From: WHTX01 sp038255145
GTDB lineage: Bacteria > Actinomycetota > Acidimicrobiia > Acidimicrobiales > CAIXPF01
NCBI GenBank assembly: GCA_038255145.1
Contig: JBBSLP010000006.1
Location: 60,733 to 124,732 of the forward strand
DNA length: 64,000 nt
Direction of reading: 5' to 3'
A program made the translations under genes and the position numbers. Below, in pieces: positions 52,416 through 59,839 of this stretch; position 1 is the first letter of the stretch, and each line of letters begins with the position of its first letter. Under the pieces are notes generated by a model. The model saw only the letters and a list, made by a program, of their open reading frames with translations, searched no databases and was not told where the DNA came from.

Positions 52416-53306
52416 GTGCTCCCCAATGCCATCGCGGTCGCCAACGGCAAGGGCGGCGTGGGCAAGACGTCGCTGAGCGCCAACCTGGCGGGGTTGGCGG
52501 CCATCAGCGGGTGGCGGGTGCTGCTCGTCGACCTCGATCCCCAGGGGAACCTGAGCTCGGACCTGGGCTACACCGACGACGAGGACGTGAACGACGAGGG
52601 CCAGCGCCTGCTGACCGCGGTCGAGTCGGGCCGGCCGGTCGAGCCCCAGCGCGACGTCCGCCCCAACCTCGACGTGGTGACGGGGGGGACCTTCACCGAG
52701 CAGGTCGAGGACCTCGTGCGCCGCCGCCAGTACGAAGGTGACGACCGGGCCCTGAGCGCGGTGGACGACGCCCTCAAACCTCTGGTTGCCGACTACAACC
52801 TGGTGGTGGTGGACTGCCCGCCCGCGGTTGGCTGCCTGGTCGACCTGGCCTTCAGCGTGGCTCGCTACCTGGTCATCCCCACCCGGGGTGATGCGGCGTC
52901 GCTGAACGGACTGACCCGCACGGCCAGCCGGTTCGTGCAGGTGCGGCGGACCACCAACCCCGACATCGACCTGCTCGGCATCTGCCTGTTCGGTTTCGGC
53001 GCCCAGGACGTTCGCCTGGTGGCCAAGGCCCGCCAGCAGCTCGAGGATGCCCTGGGCGGCATCGCCCCGGTGTTCCCCACCTTCATCCGCCACTCCCGCA
53101 AGGCGCCCGACGACATGCGCGAGCTGGGGTTGCTGGCCCACGAGTACCACCAGACGGCCGAGCAGGCGCCGACGTGGATCGAGGACCGCAACGCCACGAG
53201 GTACTCGAGCTCGGCCGCGGCGCTGGCCCAGGACTACCAGGGCCTGGTGGGCGAGATCCTGACGGCGTTCGCCGAGCGCCAGGCCCGGGTGTCCGCCGCC
53301 GCTTGA
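52416..53306 (+). CDS. ParA-family ATPase
   Basis: A 296-residue ParA/Soj-like ATPase. The deviant Walker A is NGKGGVGKTSL (10-20) with both lysines, switch I reads LLVDLDPQGNLSSDLGY and Walker B reads LVVVDCPPAVG. No ParB gene or parS site was noticed nearby, so it is probably an orphan ParA that positions other cargo. GTG 52416 was chosen for the AAGGAGG four bases before it; GTG 52413 is the close alternative. A TACGCT at 52348-52353 would give a leader of about 55 nt. Confidence 0.88.
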   Translation: MLPNAIAVANGKGGVGKTSLSANLAGLAAISGWRVLLVDLDPQGNLSSDLGYTDDEDVNDEGQRLLTAVESGRPVEPQRDVRPNLDVVTGGTFTEQVEDLVRRRQYEGDDRALSAVDDALKPLVADYNLVVVDCPPAVGCLVDLAFSVARYLVIPTRGDAASLNGLTRTASRFVQVRRTTNPDIDLLGICLFGFGAQDVRLVAKARQQLEDALGGIAPVFPTFIRHSRKAPDDMRELGLLAHEYHQTAEQAPTWIEDRNATRYSSSAAALAQDYQGLVGEILTAFAERQARVSAAA

Positions 53307-53370
53307 AGAGGTCCTGACGCCGTCTCGACGCTGGACGGCGAGGGCGACGGGGCGGGCTAAGGTCCGGCCC

Positions 53371-53817
53371 GTGGACGACCTGTCAGCGATGGGCCTCGCG
53401 CTCGAAGAGGCCCGACTCGCCCTCGAGCACGGTGACGTGCCCATCGGGGCCGTGGCCCTGTTGGGGGGCGAGGTCGTGGCCCGGGCCCACAACGAGCGCG
53501 AGAAGCGCCAGGACCCCACCGCCCACGCCGAGGTGCTGCTCGTCCAGCAGGTGGCGGCGCAGACAGGGTCGTGGCGGCTGGGCGGGCTGACGGTGGTGGT
53601 GACGCTCGAGCCCTGCATCATGTGCGCCGGCGCCCTGCTGTCGGGCCGGGTGGATCGGGTGGTCTACGGGGCCGACGATCCCAAGGGCGGGGCCACGGGG
53701 TCGCTGTACAACGTGTTCGCCGATCCCCGGCTGAACCACGAGGTGGCGCTGACGGCCCGGGTGCGGTCCGAGGAGTGCGGCGCCCTGCTGGCCGAGTTCT
53801 TCGCCGGCCTGCGCTGA
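53371..53817 (+). CDS. tadA: tRNA-specific adenosine deaminase
   Basis: A 148-residue deaminase that makes inosine at the wobble position of tRNA-Arg(ACG). The zinc site is His52-Ala-Glu54 and Cys82/Cys85 in LEPCIMCAGA; the C-terminal DDPKGGATGSLYNVF stretch is the TadA-type substrate loop. The GTG start follows TAAGGT (53358-53363) by 7 nt. It is followed 74 bp later by tRNA-Ser(CGA). Confidence 0.93.
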   Translation: MDDLSAMGLALEEARLALEHGDVPIGAVALLGGEVVARAHNEREKRQDPTAHAEVLLVQQVAAQTGSWRLGGLTVVVTLEPCIMCAGALLSGRVDRVVYGADDPKGGATGSLYNVFADPRLNHEVALTARVRSEECGALLAEFFAGLR

Positions 53818-53891
53818 CCCCGCTCACCGGCCTCCCTCACCGACCCCTTCGCAGACCGCCGTTCGCGCCGGCTAGCCTGCCCTCGGTTCAA

Positions 53892-53981
53892 GGAAGGTTG
53901 CCAGAGCGGACGAATGGGACGGTCTCGAAAACCGTTGAGGTTGCAAGATCTCCGAGGGTTCGAATCCCTCACCTTCCGCCA
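53892..53981 (+). tRNA. tRNA-Ser(CGA)
   Basis: A class II tRNA with acceptor GGAAGGT/ACCTTCC, anticodon stem ACGGT/ACCGT with loop CTCGAAA (anticodon CGA), a long variable arm and T stem GAGGG/CCCTC with TTCGAAT. The discriminator is G53978 and CCA is encoded (53979-53981). Its 3' 23 bases are part of a 34-bp direct repeat found again at 55458. Confidence 0.97.
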
Positions 53982-53992
53982 CAGGGGTCCGT
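53959..53992 (+). repeat. attL-like repeat in the tRNA-Ser(CGA) 3' end
   Basis: Starts in the T loop (TTCGAATCCC) and runs 11 bp past the encoded CCA. It matches 55458-55491 with three differences. Weaker similarity continues through the tRNA terminator (CCCT...AGGG followed by TCTTCC). Confidence 0.7.
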
Positions 53993-54012
53993 GGACATTC
54001 ACGGAAGTCCGA

Positions 54013-54044
54013 GAAGTGCCCTCTGAGCAGGGAACTTCTTCCCC
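54013..54044 (+). terminator. Terminator after tRNA-Ser(CGA)
   Basis: GAAGT-g-CCCT (54013-54022) pairs with AGGG-a-ACTTC (54029-54038) around a 6-nt loop, followed by TTCCCC. A second small hairpin, TCCGTG/CACGGA (53988-54005), lies just before. From here to about 54260 nothing else is recognised. Confidence 0.55.
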
Positions 54045-54262
54045 TGGCGTCCGATGGCGTCGTACGTTGTTCGGGGAGCGTTGCTCACGCGGTTGCTCCC
54101 GGGACGGAGGTGCGCGGCGGTGCCACGGCGGGCGTCAGGGACGCGGGGCCTGGCGGGCCACGGACACCGTGCCGGGCGAGTCTCGGCCCCGGCGGGTGCG
54201 AGACCGCCAGCTCCCGCTCCTCTCGACCTGAGGCCGCGCATCTAGCGCTCGCAGGGATCGTC

Positions 54263-54310
54263 CCGAATATCGGTCAATCGTCCGAAACATCGGACAAGAG
54301 ACGGTAGGGT
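54263..54310 (+). promoter_or_regulatory. Operator dyads and leaderless promoter of the MNT/HEPN operon
   Basis: Two dyads lie in tandem: CCGA-ata-TCGG (54263-54273) and GTCCGA-aaca-TCGGAC (54280-54295). The second covers the expected -35 position of the -10 box TAGGGT (54305-54310), which ends 7 nt before the GTG start. The product of the first gene has an N-terminal winged helix, so autorepression through these sites is the simplest reading. Confidence 0.6.
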
Positions 54311-54317
54311 CGGTCCC

Positions 54318-54962
54318 GTGAACGTCGGTGCCCCGATCCTCGACATCGTGCCCGGAGCACGGGGCCGGATCCTGCAGGCCCTGTGCTGGACGCACTCTGG
54401 GGCCTCGGGCCGGGAGATCGCTCGCCGAGCGGGGGTACCAGGCTCGACCGCAGCTCCGATCCTGCTCGATCTCGCCGCTGCCGGCGTCGTGCTCCAGGAG
54501 TCGGGCGCACCCGCCTACCGGTACACGCTGAACCGTGCGCACGTACTCGCCACCGGGGTCCTCGCGCTCGCAGGCGCCCATGCAGACCTCATCTCCCACC
54601 TCCGCATGCGTGTCGCCGAGTGGTCGACCCCGCCGGTGGCCGCCTGGATGTACGGCTCGACCGCCCGCGGCGATGGTGACCGGGACAGCGACGTCGACCT
54701 GCTGTTCGTGCTCCCCCACGGACTCGACGATGAGCAACGGCAACGCTGGCACGACGAGCAGGCGGCCCCGCTCATGGACGAGGTGTTCGACCTGACCGGC
54801 AACCAGGCGTCGTACCTCTGGCACACCGTAGATACGTTCCTCGCGCTCGAGGCGAAGCGCTCAGCGTTCAGCGCCAACCTCCACGCCGAGGGCATCGACC
54901 TGCTGCCCGACAGCGGCTCGTGGCGGCAGGTCAGCCAAGCCCGCTCGGCGGCAGCGACGTGA
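54318..54962 (+). CDS. HTH-nucleotidyltransferase (MNT-type antitoxin candidate)
   Basis: A 214-residue two-domain protein. Residues about 15-75 form a winged helix-turn-helix (SGREIARRAGVPGSTAAPIL). Residues about 95-185 form a minimal nucleotidyltransferase with Gly113-Ser114 (YGSTARGD) and the metal aspartates Asp125 and Asp127 (SDVDLLF). In MNT/HEPN toxin-antitoxin pairs the MNT protein inactivates the HEPN RNase, sometimes by AMPylation. Here a DNA-binding domain is fused to it, suggesting it is also the operon repressor. The GTG start follows TAGGGT by 7 nt; its stop overlaps the next start (GTGA). Confidence 0.8.
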   Translation: MNVGAPILDIVPGARGRILQALCWTHSGASGREIARRAGVPGSTAAPILLDLAAAGVVLQESGAPAYRYTLNRAHVLATGVLALAGAHADLISHLRMRVAEWSTPPVAAWMYGSTARGDGDRDSDVDLLFVLPHGLDDEQRQRWHDEQAAPLMDEVFDLTGNQASYLWHTVDTFLALEAKRSAFSANLHAEGIDLLPDSGSWRQVSQARSAAAT

Positions 54963-55405
54963 CCACCAAGCGAGGAAGCACTCGGCCGTGCAACCGGGCA
55001 GACGCCCGCGTGCGGCTCGACGACGCGTCCAGGTTCCTCGCCGCCGTCGACGCGCTCGCGACCGCCGCGGTCGACGTCGGGAACGACGTGCTGGCCACGA
55101 ACGCCATCTACGCGGCGATCGCCGCCGCCGACGCCTACTGCTGCGCCACGCTCGGCCAACGGTCCGCTTCGGGTGACCACTCCGATGCCGCTGCGCTGCT
55201 CCGAGGGGCCGACCGGAAGCTCGGCACCGAGTTCGCCAAGGTGCTCGGGTACAAGAACGCCGCCGCCTACGAGACCCGAGAGACGACCGACGACGAGGTC
55301 AAGACCTGCCGGCGGGTCGCCGCCAGGCTGATCGAGGCCGCCCAGCAGGCGCTGCAGGCCGCCGCGCGTAACCCCTGGGTCACTCCCGATCGGTCGGCGT
55401 CGTAA
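54959..55405 (+). CDS. HEPN-domain protein (toxin candidate)
   Basis: A 148-residue helical protein read as a HEPN domain: AIYAAIAAADAYCCATLG is the typical helix, followed by Arg68 and His74 in QRSASGDHSDA, an R-x5-H arrangement within the Rx4-6H pattern of HEPN RNases. Helices rich in Ala and Arg close the fold (CRRVAARLIEAAQQ). It overlaps the upstream MNT gene by 4 bp, the standard arrangement for such pairs. Toxicity and RNase activity are inferred. GTG 54959 was chosen because of that overlap. Confidence 0.7.
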   Translation: MTTKRGSTRPCNRADARVRLDDASRFLAAVDALATAAVDVGNDVLATNAIYAAIAAADAYCCATLGQRSASGDHSDAAALLRGADRKLGTEFAKVLGYKNAAAYETRETTDDEVKTCRRVAARLIEAAQQALQAAARNPWVTPDRSAS

Positions 55406-55457
55406 AGCTCAAGCAACTGCTCTGAGCTGCGAATCCGCGATCGACCCGTCGGCCGAC

Positions 55458-55491
55458 TTCGAACCCCTCACCTTCGGCCACCGGGGTCCGT
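55458..55491 (+). repeat. attR-like copy of the tRNA-Ser(CGA) 3' end
   Basis: Repeats 53959-53992 with three substitutions (T to C at position 7, C to G at 19, A to C at 25). The rest of the tRNA is absent, so this is not a gene. A hairpin resembling the tRNA terminator (CCCT-gacc-AGGG, then TCTTCTTCC) follows near 55520-55540. The rest of the gap to 55700 is unremarkable. Confidence 0.7.
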
Positions 55492-55700
55492 AGCAGCCAG
55501 CTGAAATCCCCCTGTACTCCCTGACCAGGGATCTTCTTCCTGGTCGACCGGCTGAGGCAGGTGGCCACCGTCCACGTGGTCGACGGTGCGGGCTGGCCGG
55601 CTGTGCCCTGGCATCGTGGACCCATGTTCGTCCGACGCCATCCCGTGGCCGAGCGCAGTGCCCTGCTGGACCTGCGAGACACGCCGGCTTGGCTCAGACC

Positions 55701-56093
55701 ATGAGCTTGGACCTGTTCGTCTTCGATGGGGTCGACCTGCCCGACAACGCCGACGCCATCGCCGCCTTGCTCGACGAGGGGTGCCCCGGCGGGACCAGGC
55801 TCACGCCGGCGTTGGCCGCCCTGGTGGCCCACCTCGAGCTCCGCTTCCCCGGCGGCGACGGCGTCGGTGGGGATTCACCGTGGGCGGCATGGCCCCTCGA
55901 CGAACCCAGGGTCGGGGGCCGGGCCGTGGGCCTGAGCATCATGTGGACCGCGGACGAGGTCGTGCTCGACGAGGTGGTCGAGCAATGCCGCACGCGAGGG
56001 CTCACGCTCTACGACCCGCAGACCTTCACCATCACCAGGCTGCGCCCACCGCCGGACGCCCGCCGCCTCTGGTGGCAGCGACGGTCGCGCTGA
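55701..56093 (+). CDS. Hypothetical protein of about 130 residues
   Basis: A 130-residue acidic, soluble protein with no family recognised. It starts MSLDLFVFDGVDLP, has a Gly-rich loop in the middle (FPGGDGVGGDSPW) and ends with a GLTLYDPQTFTI strand and a basic Trp/Arg tail. Small proteins of this outline occur among immunity-like proteins, but nothing here proves that. ATG 55701 was preferred to TTG 55689; TTGGCT lies 6 nt before it. It is just outside the right repeat of the tRNA islet. Confidence 0.55.
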   Translation: MSLDLFVFDGVDLPDNADAIAALLDEGCPGGTRLTPALAALVAHLELRFPGGDGVGGDSPWAAWPLDEPRVGGRAVGLSIMWTADEVVLDEVVEQCRTRGLTLYDPQTFTITRLRPPPDARRLWWQRRSR

Positions 56094-56204
56094 ACCGTCG
56101 GCCGGGCCCGCCGCCGCGGCCCGGCCGCTACCAGGGCCCGACGCCTCCCTCTGACGAGACGTCGGGCGTGCGCAGCACCACTTCGCGCACGCCGACGTCC
56201 TCGG

Positions 56205-56927
56205 TCACTTGAGCTCGTTGTCGAAGACGAACTTGGCCCGTTCGTAGGAACGGGCCCCCGCCGCCTCGTGGTAACCGGGGCCGTACACGCCGAACCCGTG
56301 GTCGGCGCCGTCGTGGATCTCGGCCTCGCCCTTGGCCAGGGCGTTGGTGGCCTCGATGAGCGGCGTGTTGTCCGAGGCGGGCTGCATCTGGTCGGCGGAA
56401 CCGAAGGCGATGTACAGCGAGCCGGTGTACGACGGCACGGCGAGGTGGGGAGAGTCGGCATCCTCAGTGGTGCAGAACGACGGGTGCAGGCCGACGCCGG
56501 CGCGGAACTGATCACCTTTGTCCCGCAGGGTGACCAGGACCGACCGGGCACCGATGCAGTAACCGATGCAGCCCATGGGGCCGCCCCGGGCCGCAGCGTC
56601 CGACGGCAGCCACGCCAGCAGGGCGTCGAGATCCTCGGCGACCTGGTCCTCGGTGGTGCCCATCACCAGGCCCATCATCTTCTTCATCTCGTCGCCGCTG
56701 CGGCTCTGCATCGTGTACCAGGGCTGGGCGCGGTGGTAGCGGTCGTGGGTGACGACGTAGTAACCCCACTCGGCGATGCGGGCCATGGTCTGCTTCGAAC
56801 CTTCGTCGAGGCCCGGCCCGTGGTGGAAGAACACCACCACCGGGAAGGGACCGTCGCCGTCGGGCCGTACGACATGGACACCCATGGGGCCACTCGGCGC
56901 TGTGATCATCTCTGTGCGCGTTTGCAT
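56205..56927 (-). CDS. Dienelactone hydrolase family protein
   Basis: A 240-residue alpha/beta hydrolase of the dienelactone type. The nucleophile is the cysteine in GCIGYCIGARS, the acid is expected after YIAFGSADQM, and the histidine is in DGADHGFG. The N-terminal PVVVFFHHGPGLDEGS stretch forms the oxyanion region. The natural substrate is uncertain; many such proteins are general carboxylic-ester or lactone hydrolases. ATG 56927 is preceded by TTGGGGA. It is divergent from an amidohydrolase gene. Confidence 0.9.
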   Translation of the reverse strand: MQTRTEMITAPSGPMGVHVVRPDGDGPFPVVVFFHHGPGLDEGSKQTMARIAEWGYYVVTHDRYHRAQPWYTMQSRSGDEMKKMMGLVMGTTEDQVAEDLDALLAWLPSDAAARGGPMGCIGYCIGARSVLVTLRDKGDQFRAGVGLHPSFCTTEDADSPHLAVPSYTGSLYIAFGSADQMQPASDNTPLIEATNALAKGEAEIHDGADHGFGVYGPGYHEAAGARSYERAKFVFDNELK

Positions 56928-57064
56928 TCCCCAACTCTTCTCGGCGAACACAAGGTCCGCAACCGGTTCGGTGGCGCCGTAGGCTCCGGCGGCTCGCCGG
57001 AGCCGGTGCGCTGTACCGGCGGGGCACGCCGCGGCCGGTCGCTGGCCCGAGGGGGGAGAAGCCG

Positions 57065-57898
57065 ATGACGGTGGTCGATGCATGGGTCAACCTGTGGGAC
57101 GAGGCGACCGCTGCCCGCTTCGCCGGCGACGGCAAGCTCGTCGACGTCCAGCGCTTCTTCGGCAAGGAGCTCGACGCCGGGCACGGCTCCGGCGACGGCC
57201 TGGTGTCGGCCATGGACGCCGCCGGTGTGGATGTGGCCCTGGTCAGCGGACCCGTCCTCGACTGGACCCGCTCGCCCAGCGTGGTGGCCGACGCCTGCCG
57301 GGCCCACCCCGACCGCCTGCGCGCCGCCCTCGAGGTCGACCCCGTCCGTTCCATCCGGGCCACCTGCGACGCCATCGAGAAGGCCGCGGCCGACCCCCTG
57401 GTGGCCGCCGTGCGGGTGGTGCCGATGATGGGCACCGAGCCCATCAACCACCGCATCCACTACCCGATCTATGAGCGCTGCGAGGGCCTGGGCCTCCCCG
57501 TCACCATCAACGTCGGCGTTCCCGGCCCCAAGTTCCGGGCCCGGTTGCAGGACCCGCTCGACCTCGACGACGTGTGCATCGACTTCCCCGACCTGGTCGT
57601 CGTCGGCGCCCACATGGGCCACCCGTGGGAGGCGCTGATGATCCGCCTCATGATGAAGTACGAGAACCTCCACCTGTCGACCTCGGCCTACCTGGCCCGC
57701 TACGTCGACCCTGCCGTGGTGAAGTTCATGGACTCGTCCCGGGGTCGGAGCAAGCTGATCTTCGCCTCCGACGAGCCCCTGCTCCCCATGGCCCGGGCCC
57801 TGGCCGATGCCCGTGACCTGGAGATCGGCGCCGAGGCGATGGCCGCGTTCCTCGGCGGCAACGCCCAACGCGTCTACCGGGGCCTGCCCGCGGCCTAG
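57065..57898 (+). CDS. Amidohydrolase-2 (ACMSD-like) family protein
   Basis: A 277-residue metal-dependent TIM-barrel hydrolase/decarboxylase-type protein. VVDAWVNLWDE is the altered start of the barrel (family members usually have a DxHxH; here the histidines are missing). VVVGAHMGHPWEAL and KLIFASDEPLL carry the later metal and catalytic residues, and the tail GGNAQRVYRG is a family signature. The loss of the first His pair makes the metal site uncertain. GGGGGGAGAAG lies before the ATG. Confidence 0.83.
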   Translation: MTVVDAWVNLWDEATAARFAGDGKLVDVQRFFGKELDAGHGSGDGLVSAMDAAGVDVALVSGPVLDWTRSPSVVADACRAHPDRLRAALEVDPVRSIRATCDAIEKAAADPLVAAVRVVPMMGTEPINHRIHYPIYERCEGLGLPVTINVGVPGPKFRARLQDPLDLDDVCIDFPDLVVVGAHMGHPWEALMIRLMMKYENLHLSTSAYLARYVDPAVVKFMDSSRGRSKLIFASDEPLLPMARALADARDLEIGAEAMAAFLGGNAQRVYRGLPAA

Positions 57899-58155
57899 AG
57901 GTCGCCCTCGGCGACACGGCGCAGGACGGCCACGAAGTACAGGCCCTGGAGCAGCGCTCCCAGGGCCAGGACGCCGAACAGCACGCGGCCCCAACCCGAG
58001 GCGTCGATGCACAGGTAGACCATCAGGCCGAAGAGCACGGCGCGCACGGTGATGACCGCTTCGAGCGGGAGCCCCAGCCCGACCGGACCCTGCGCGTAGC
58101 GGCGGGCCAGCTTGTCGACAGAGCGTTTGACGGGTTCCCTGACGCCTTCGAGCAC
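57895..58155 (-). CDS. Small hypothetical two-helix membrane protein
   Basis: An 86-residue protein with a basic amphipathic N-terminus (VREPVKRSVDKLARRYAQG) and two hydrophobic helices (ITVRAVLFGLMVYLCI and VLFGVLALGALLQGLYFVAVL). No family recognised. The GTG start gives the whole length. It overlaps the stop of the convergent amidohydrolase gene by 4 bp. Confidence 0.65.
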   Translation of the reverse strand: MLEGVREPVKRSVDKLARRYAQGPVGLGLPLEAVITVRAVLFGLMVYLCIDASGWGRVLFGVLALGALLQGLYFVAVLRRVAEGDL

Positions 58156-58173
58156 CCACCCATGATGACCGGC

Positions 58174-58731
58174 TCAGCGGGTGCGGTGGTGCAGGTGGAC
58201 CACACCGTTGCCGAACCGGCGCTGTTCGAGCAGCTCGAGCTCGACCTTGATGTCGCGGGGCAGGCCGGGCTTGCCGCCACCGACGACGATGGGGAACACG
58301 AACAGGTGCACCTCGTCAACGAGCCCGGCCCGGAACGCGCGCTGGGCCAGACCGGGGCCGCTGATGCTGATCTCCCCGCCGTCACCCTCCTTCATGGCCC
58401 GCACCGCCTCGGGGTCGAACTCGCGCTCGAGCCGGGTGCGAGCTGTCCACACGGCGTCGAGGGTGCGGGAGTACACGACCTTGTCCAGGCCCCGCCACAC
58501 CTCGGCGTAGTCGACCTCGGCCGCGTGCACGTCAGGCCCCTCCCCGATCGTCTGCCACACGGCCATGGTCTCGTACATGCGCCGCCCGTAGAGGTGGGTG
58601 CCGGTGGACCGTTCGAGGTCGTTGACGTAGGCGTGGACCTCGGCGTCGGGCATCGCCCACTCGAACGTGCCCTGCTCGTCCTCGATGAAGCCGTCGAGGG
58701 ACGTGATCGCCGTGTACGTGAGCTTGGCCAT
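58174..58731 (-). CDS. Dihydrofolate-reductase-like (RibD C-terminal domain) protein
   Basis: A 185-residue reductase-fold protein of the RibD/DHFR-like group common in actinomycetes. LTYTAITSLDGFIEDEQGTFEW is the N-terminal strand and loop (quoted as ITSLDGFIED), HLYGRRMYETM the nucleotide-binding helix, and ISGPGLAQRAFRAGLVDE the late helix. NADPH-dependent reduction is the family activity; the substrate is unknown. ATG 58731 has GGAGGA five bases upstream and was preferred to a start 33 bp before it. Confidence 0.88.
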   Translation of the reverse strand: MAKLTYTAITSLDGFIEDEQGTFEWAMPDAEVHAYVNDLERSTGTHLYGRRMYETMAVWQTIGEGPDVHAAEVDYAEVWRGLDKVVYSRTLDAVWTARTRLEREFDPEAVRAMKEGDGGEISISGPGLAQRAFRAGLVDEVHLFVFPIVVGGGKPGLPRDIKVELELLEQRRFGNGVVHLHHRTR

Positions 58732-58842
58732 GGGTCCTCCGGGTCGGTGGGTGACGTCCCGCATTGAGACGGTGACCGGCCGGAGAACTGTTCGCCGGCG
58801 TCGGCCGGGCCGAGCACGCGGACCCGATGGGGACCCGCTCCC

Positions 58843-59787
58843 CTACCAGCCGCCCCGCCGGCGGAGGAGCTTCTTCGCCGTCGCCGGCGCCAGGGCGTAG
58901 CTGGCGGCACGGGCCCGGTTGCGCCAGTCGCCGCCACCCCGGCCCACGGCGCGGCGGGCCAGACCGATCACCGACGCCTCGGCGGCCAGCTCCAGGACCC
59001 TGAGCTCGGACCGGCGCTGGGCGATGGCCTCGTCGACCGTGCTGTCGAGCTCGGGCGGGAGGAAGGCCCGACTCCGCTCGAGCTGGAGGATCTCGCATTC
59101 GATCAGGTTGCCGGCGTCGTCGGCCATGCTGCCGGGCACAACCCGGTAGAGGACGGTCGGGAAGGGCGCCAACGTGATCTCGACCCCCCGCGCCGCCAGC
59201 TTCAGCCACAGGTCCCAGTCGGCAGTGGTGTCCTGGCTGCGCTCCCCCTCGGTGAAGCCCCCGACCGAGTCGAGGTCGGCCCGGGAGACCATCGAGGCGA
59301 TGAACACGTAGTTCCGGCGCACCAGGCGTTCGAGTTGCCGACTGGCGGGGGGGACGAAACCCCGGATGCGACGCTGGTAGGGCCGAGGCGGCTGGCCCGG
59401 CGTCCAGAACGAGGCCCGGGCCGAGACGATGCCGCCCTTGCGGGCGTGGAGGTCGGCGAGGACCTCGAGGTGGTCGGGGAGCAGCACGTCGTCCCCGTCG
59501 AGGATGGCGACGAGATCGGTGTCGAGACGCGCCAGGGCCTGGTTGCGGGCCCGGGCGACGCCGCCGTTGGTCGGCAACGCCACCACGTCGAGGGGGAGCA
59601 CGTCGATCCAGCGAGCGGCCCGCTTGGCCGTGCTGTCCGCGGACGCGTCGTCCACCACCACGACCTGATCTGGCAGCCGTGACTGCGCGGCAACGGCGGC
59701 CAACGTCTGGTCGATGAACCGCTCACCCTGGTAGGCGCTGATGACGAGACCGACCGTTGAACGTGGTCCCGAGTTGCCGAATGACAT
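58843..59787 (-). CDS. Family 2 glycosyltransferase
   Basis: A 314-residue GT-A enzyme. VGLVISAYQGERFIDQTL opens the nucleotide-sugar fold, VVVDDASAD is the first acidic motif, and AILDGDDVLLPDHLE is the DxD-type metal site. ADWDLWLKLAARG is the acceptor-side ED-like motif. It has no membrane helix. It is divergent from a DegT-type aminotransferase with a methyltransferase beyond, so it probably belongs to surface-glycan or glycosylated-product synthesis. GGAG lies just before the ATG. Confidence 0.9.
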   Translation of the reverse strand: MSFGNSGPRSTVGLVISAYQGERFIDQTLAAVAAQSRLPDQVVVVDDASADSTAKRAARWIDVLPLDVVALPTNGGVARARNQALARLDTDLVAILDGDDVLLPDHLEVLADLHARKGGIVSARASFWTPGQPPRPYQRRIRGFVPPASRQLERLVRRNYVFIASMVSRADLDSVGGFTEGERSQDTTADWDLWLKLAARGVEITLAPFPTVLYRVVPGSMADDAGNLIECEILQLERSRAFLPPELDSTVDEAIAQRRSELRVLELAAEASVIGLARRAVGRGGGDWRNRARAASYALAPATAKKLLRRRGGW

Positions 59788-59839
59788 CGTGCTCCTAGCC
59801 TTGAACTTCCAGTCACGTCACCACGTTGGGAGACCGACC

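Larger units (their letters stand above)
53959..55491 (+). mobile_element. Putative tRNA-Ser-anchored genomic islet carrying an MNT/HEPN pair
   Basis: The segment is bounded by direct repeats of the tRNA-Ser(CGA) 3' end (53959-53992 and 55458-55491, 31 of 34 identical). It contains two overlapping genes with a dedicated operator region. Base composition is less GC-rich in the intergenic part than around it. There is no integrase inside, so it is either a remnant or was moved by an enzyme supplied elsewhere. Target-site behaviour is inferred from the repeat only. Confidence 0.55.

Noticed and set aside
55458..55491. A second tRNA-Ser gene
   Set aside because: Only the T-arm and 3' acceptor strand are present; there is no 5' acceptor, D arm or anticodon arm.
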